A stretch of DNA of 64,000 bases from DASSFG01 sp035547915 (GTDB lineage: Bacteria; Planctomycetota; Planctomycetia; Pirellulales; JAICIG01). Below the pieces are notes generated by a model, which saw nothing but the letters and a program-made list of their open reading frames with translations, did no database searches and had not been told where the DNA came from. The translations under genes and the position numbers were made by a program. Within the stretch, counting starts at the first letter, position 1, and the number at the start of each line of letters is the position of its first letter. The stretch spans positions 248,001 through 312,000 of the forward strand of contig DASZTS010000015.1 in the NCBI GenBank assembly GCA_035547915.1. Reading direction: 5' to 3'. Of the stretch, positions 63,752 through 64,000 are shown one piece after another.

Positions 63752-64000
63752 TAGCTGCGGAACTTCCTCGATTTCGCCCTCGGCATTCGCGTAGCCGCGG
63801 CGTTGCTGTTCGAGGCAAATGGCGGCGAAGTCGTCGAAGCTCGGACCGGGCGTAGTCGGCGGCCAAAACCTTTCGGTGCGGATCGCGCGGACCACCTCCG
63901 CCGCGGCCTCGTCGGCCGACGCTAAATCAGCAGGCCCCCAGGTGGCCAGTTCGTCTTTGACGGCGGTCAGGGCCTTGGGCAACAGGATGTAGCCCAGACC
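63749..64000 (-). CDS. Partial gene at window edge, C-terminus of an unrecognised protein
   Basis: The minus strand stays open from the edge to TAA at 63751-63749, giving the last 83 residues (GLGYILLPKALTAVKDELAT, ERFWPPTTPGPSFDDFAAIC). The tail style, FWPP followed by FDDFAAIC, resembles the ends of PD-(D/E)XK/RecB-like nucleases, but this is a weak impression. The gene begins beyond the window. Its stop codon abuts a family-1 element. Confidence 0.5.
   Translation of the reverse strand, partial: GLGYILLPKALTAVKDELATWGPADLASADEAAAEVVRAIRTERFWPPTTPGPSFDDFAAICLEQQRRGYANAEGEIEEVPQL

Overview
This 64 kb window looks like chromosomal DNA of a planctomycete, most likely in the Pirellulales. The pointers are high GC, a Tat-exported DUF1501 protein, several secreted families I associate with Planctomycetes, an ECF sigma factor paired with a Ser/Thr kinase, long serine/glycine-rich linkers, and short operons in mixed orientation. 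I found no rRNA, tRNA, CRISPR array, prophage or transposase gene. Apart from short interspersed repeats it reads as a normal chromosomal segment.

Layout. 0.2-11.3 kb: a type II secretion operon (gspE, F, G, H, I, J, K, L-like, M-like), with unusual Gly/Ser/Thr-rich inserts in several subunits. 11.3-18.9 kb: purU, a KDPG-type aldolase, a SAM methyltransferase, a secreted histidine-rich protein, ftsK and an HpcH/HpaI aldolase. 19-24.8 kb: a gene interrupted by an in-frame TGA, an aminotransferase, a SAM hydroxide adenosyltransferase, a TPR protein and an alpha/beta hydrolase. 24.8-33.1 kb: AtuA-like and Mut7-C genes (overlapping), a VOC protein, acetoacetyl-CoA synthetase, an oxalate-decarboxylase-like bicupin, and an ECF sigma factor overlapping a kinase with an N-terminal zinc-finger-like motif. 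33.3-36.7 kb: two microproteins, then a minus-strand operon coding for an acyl carrier protein, an MBOAT acyltransferase, a 48-residue membrane microprotein and an SGNH/DltD-like protein. 36.9-50.7 kb: a three-part lipoprotein, a membrane protein, gltX, DUF1501, a redoxin, aroC, lpdA and secreted proteins of unknown function. 51-64 kb: a ketosynthase homologue without its active-site cysteine, a degenerate NtrC-like regulator, an ANTAR response regulator, treY, an RluB/RsuA-type pseudouridine synthase, a PyrK-like reductase subunit, a double-FCCNNC secreted protein, a Bacillus-Tgl-like protein and a gene cut by the window edge.

Most interesting system: the 33.7-36.7 kb minus-strand operon has the parts list of the Gram-positive Dlt machinery (carrier protein, MBOAT, DltX-like microprotein ending F-F-Y-Q-G-F, DltD-like SGNH protein) but no DltA-type ligase next to it. 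I infer an envelope acylation machine with an unknown acyl donor and acceptor. The microprotein falls below the usual ORF length cutoff.

A second theme is two families of short palindromic elements (about 99 bp and about 67 bp) that start gagc, end gctc and are flanked by TAA/TTA-like triplets. Three of the six copies sit exactly at a gene's stop codon, and two sit at or within a few bases of a start codon.
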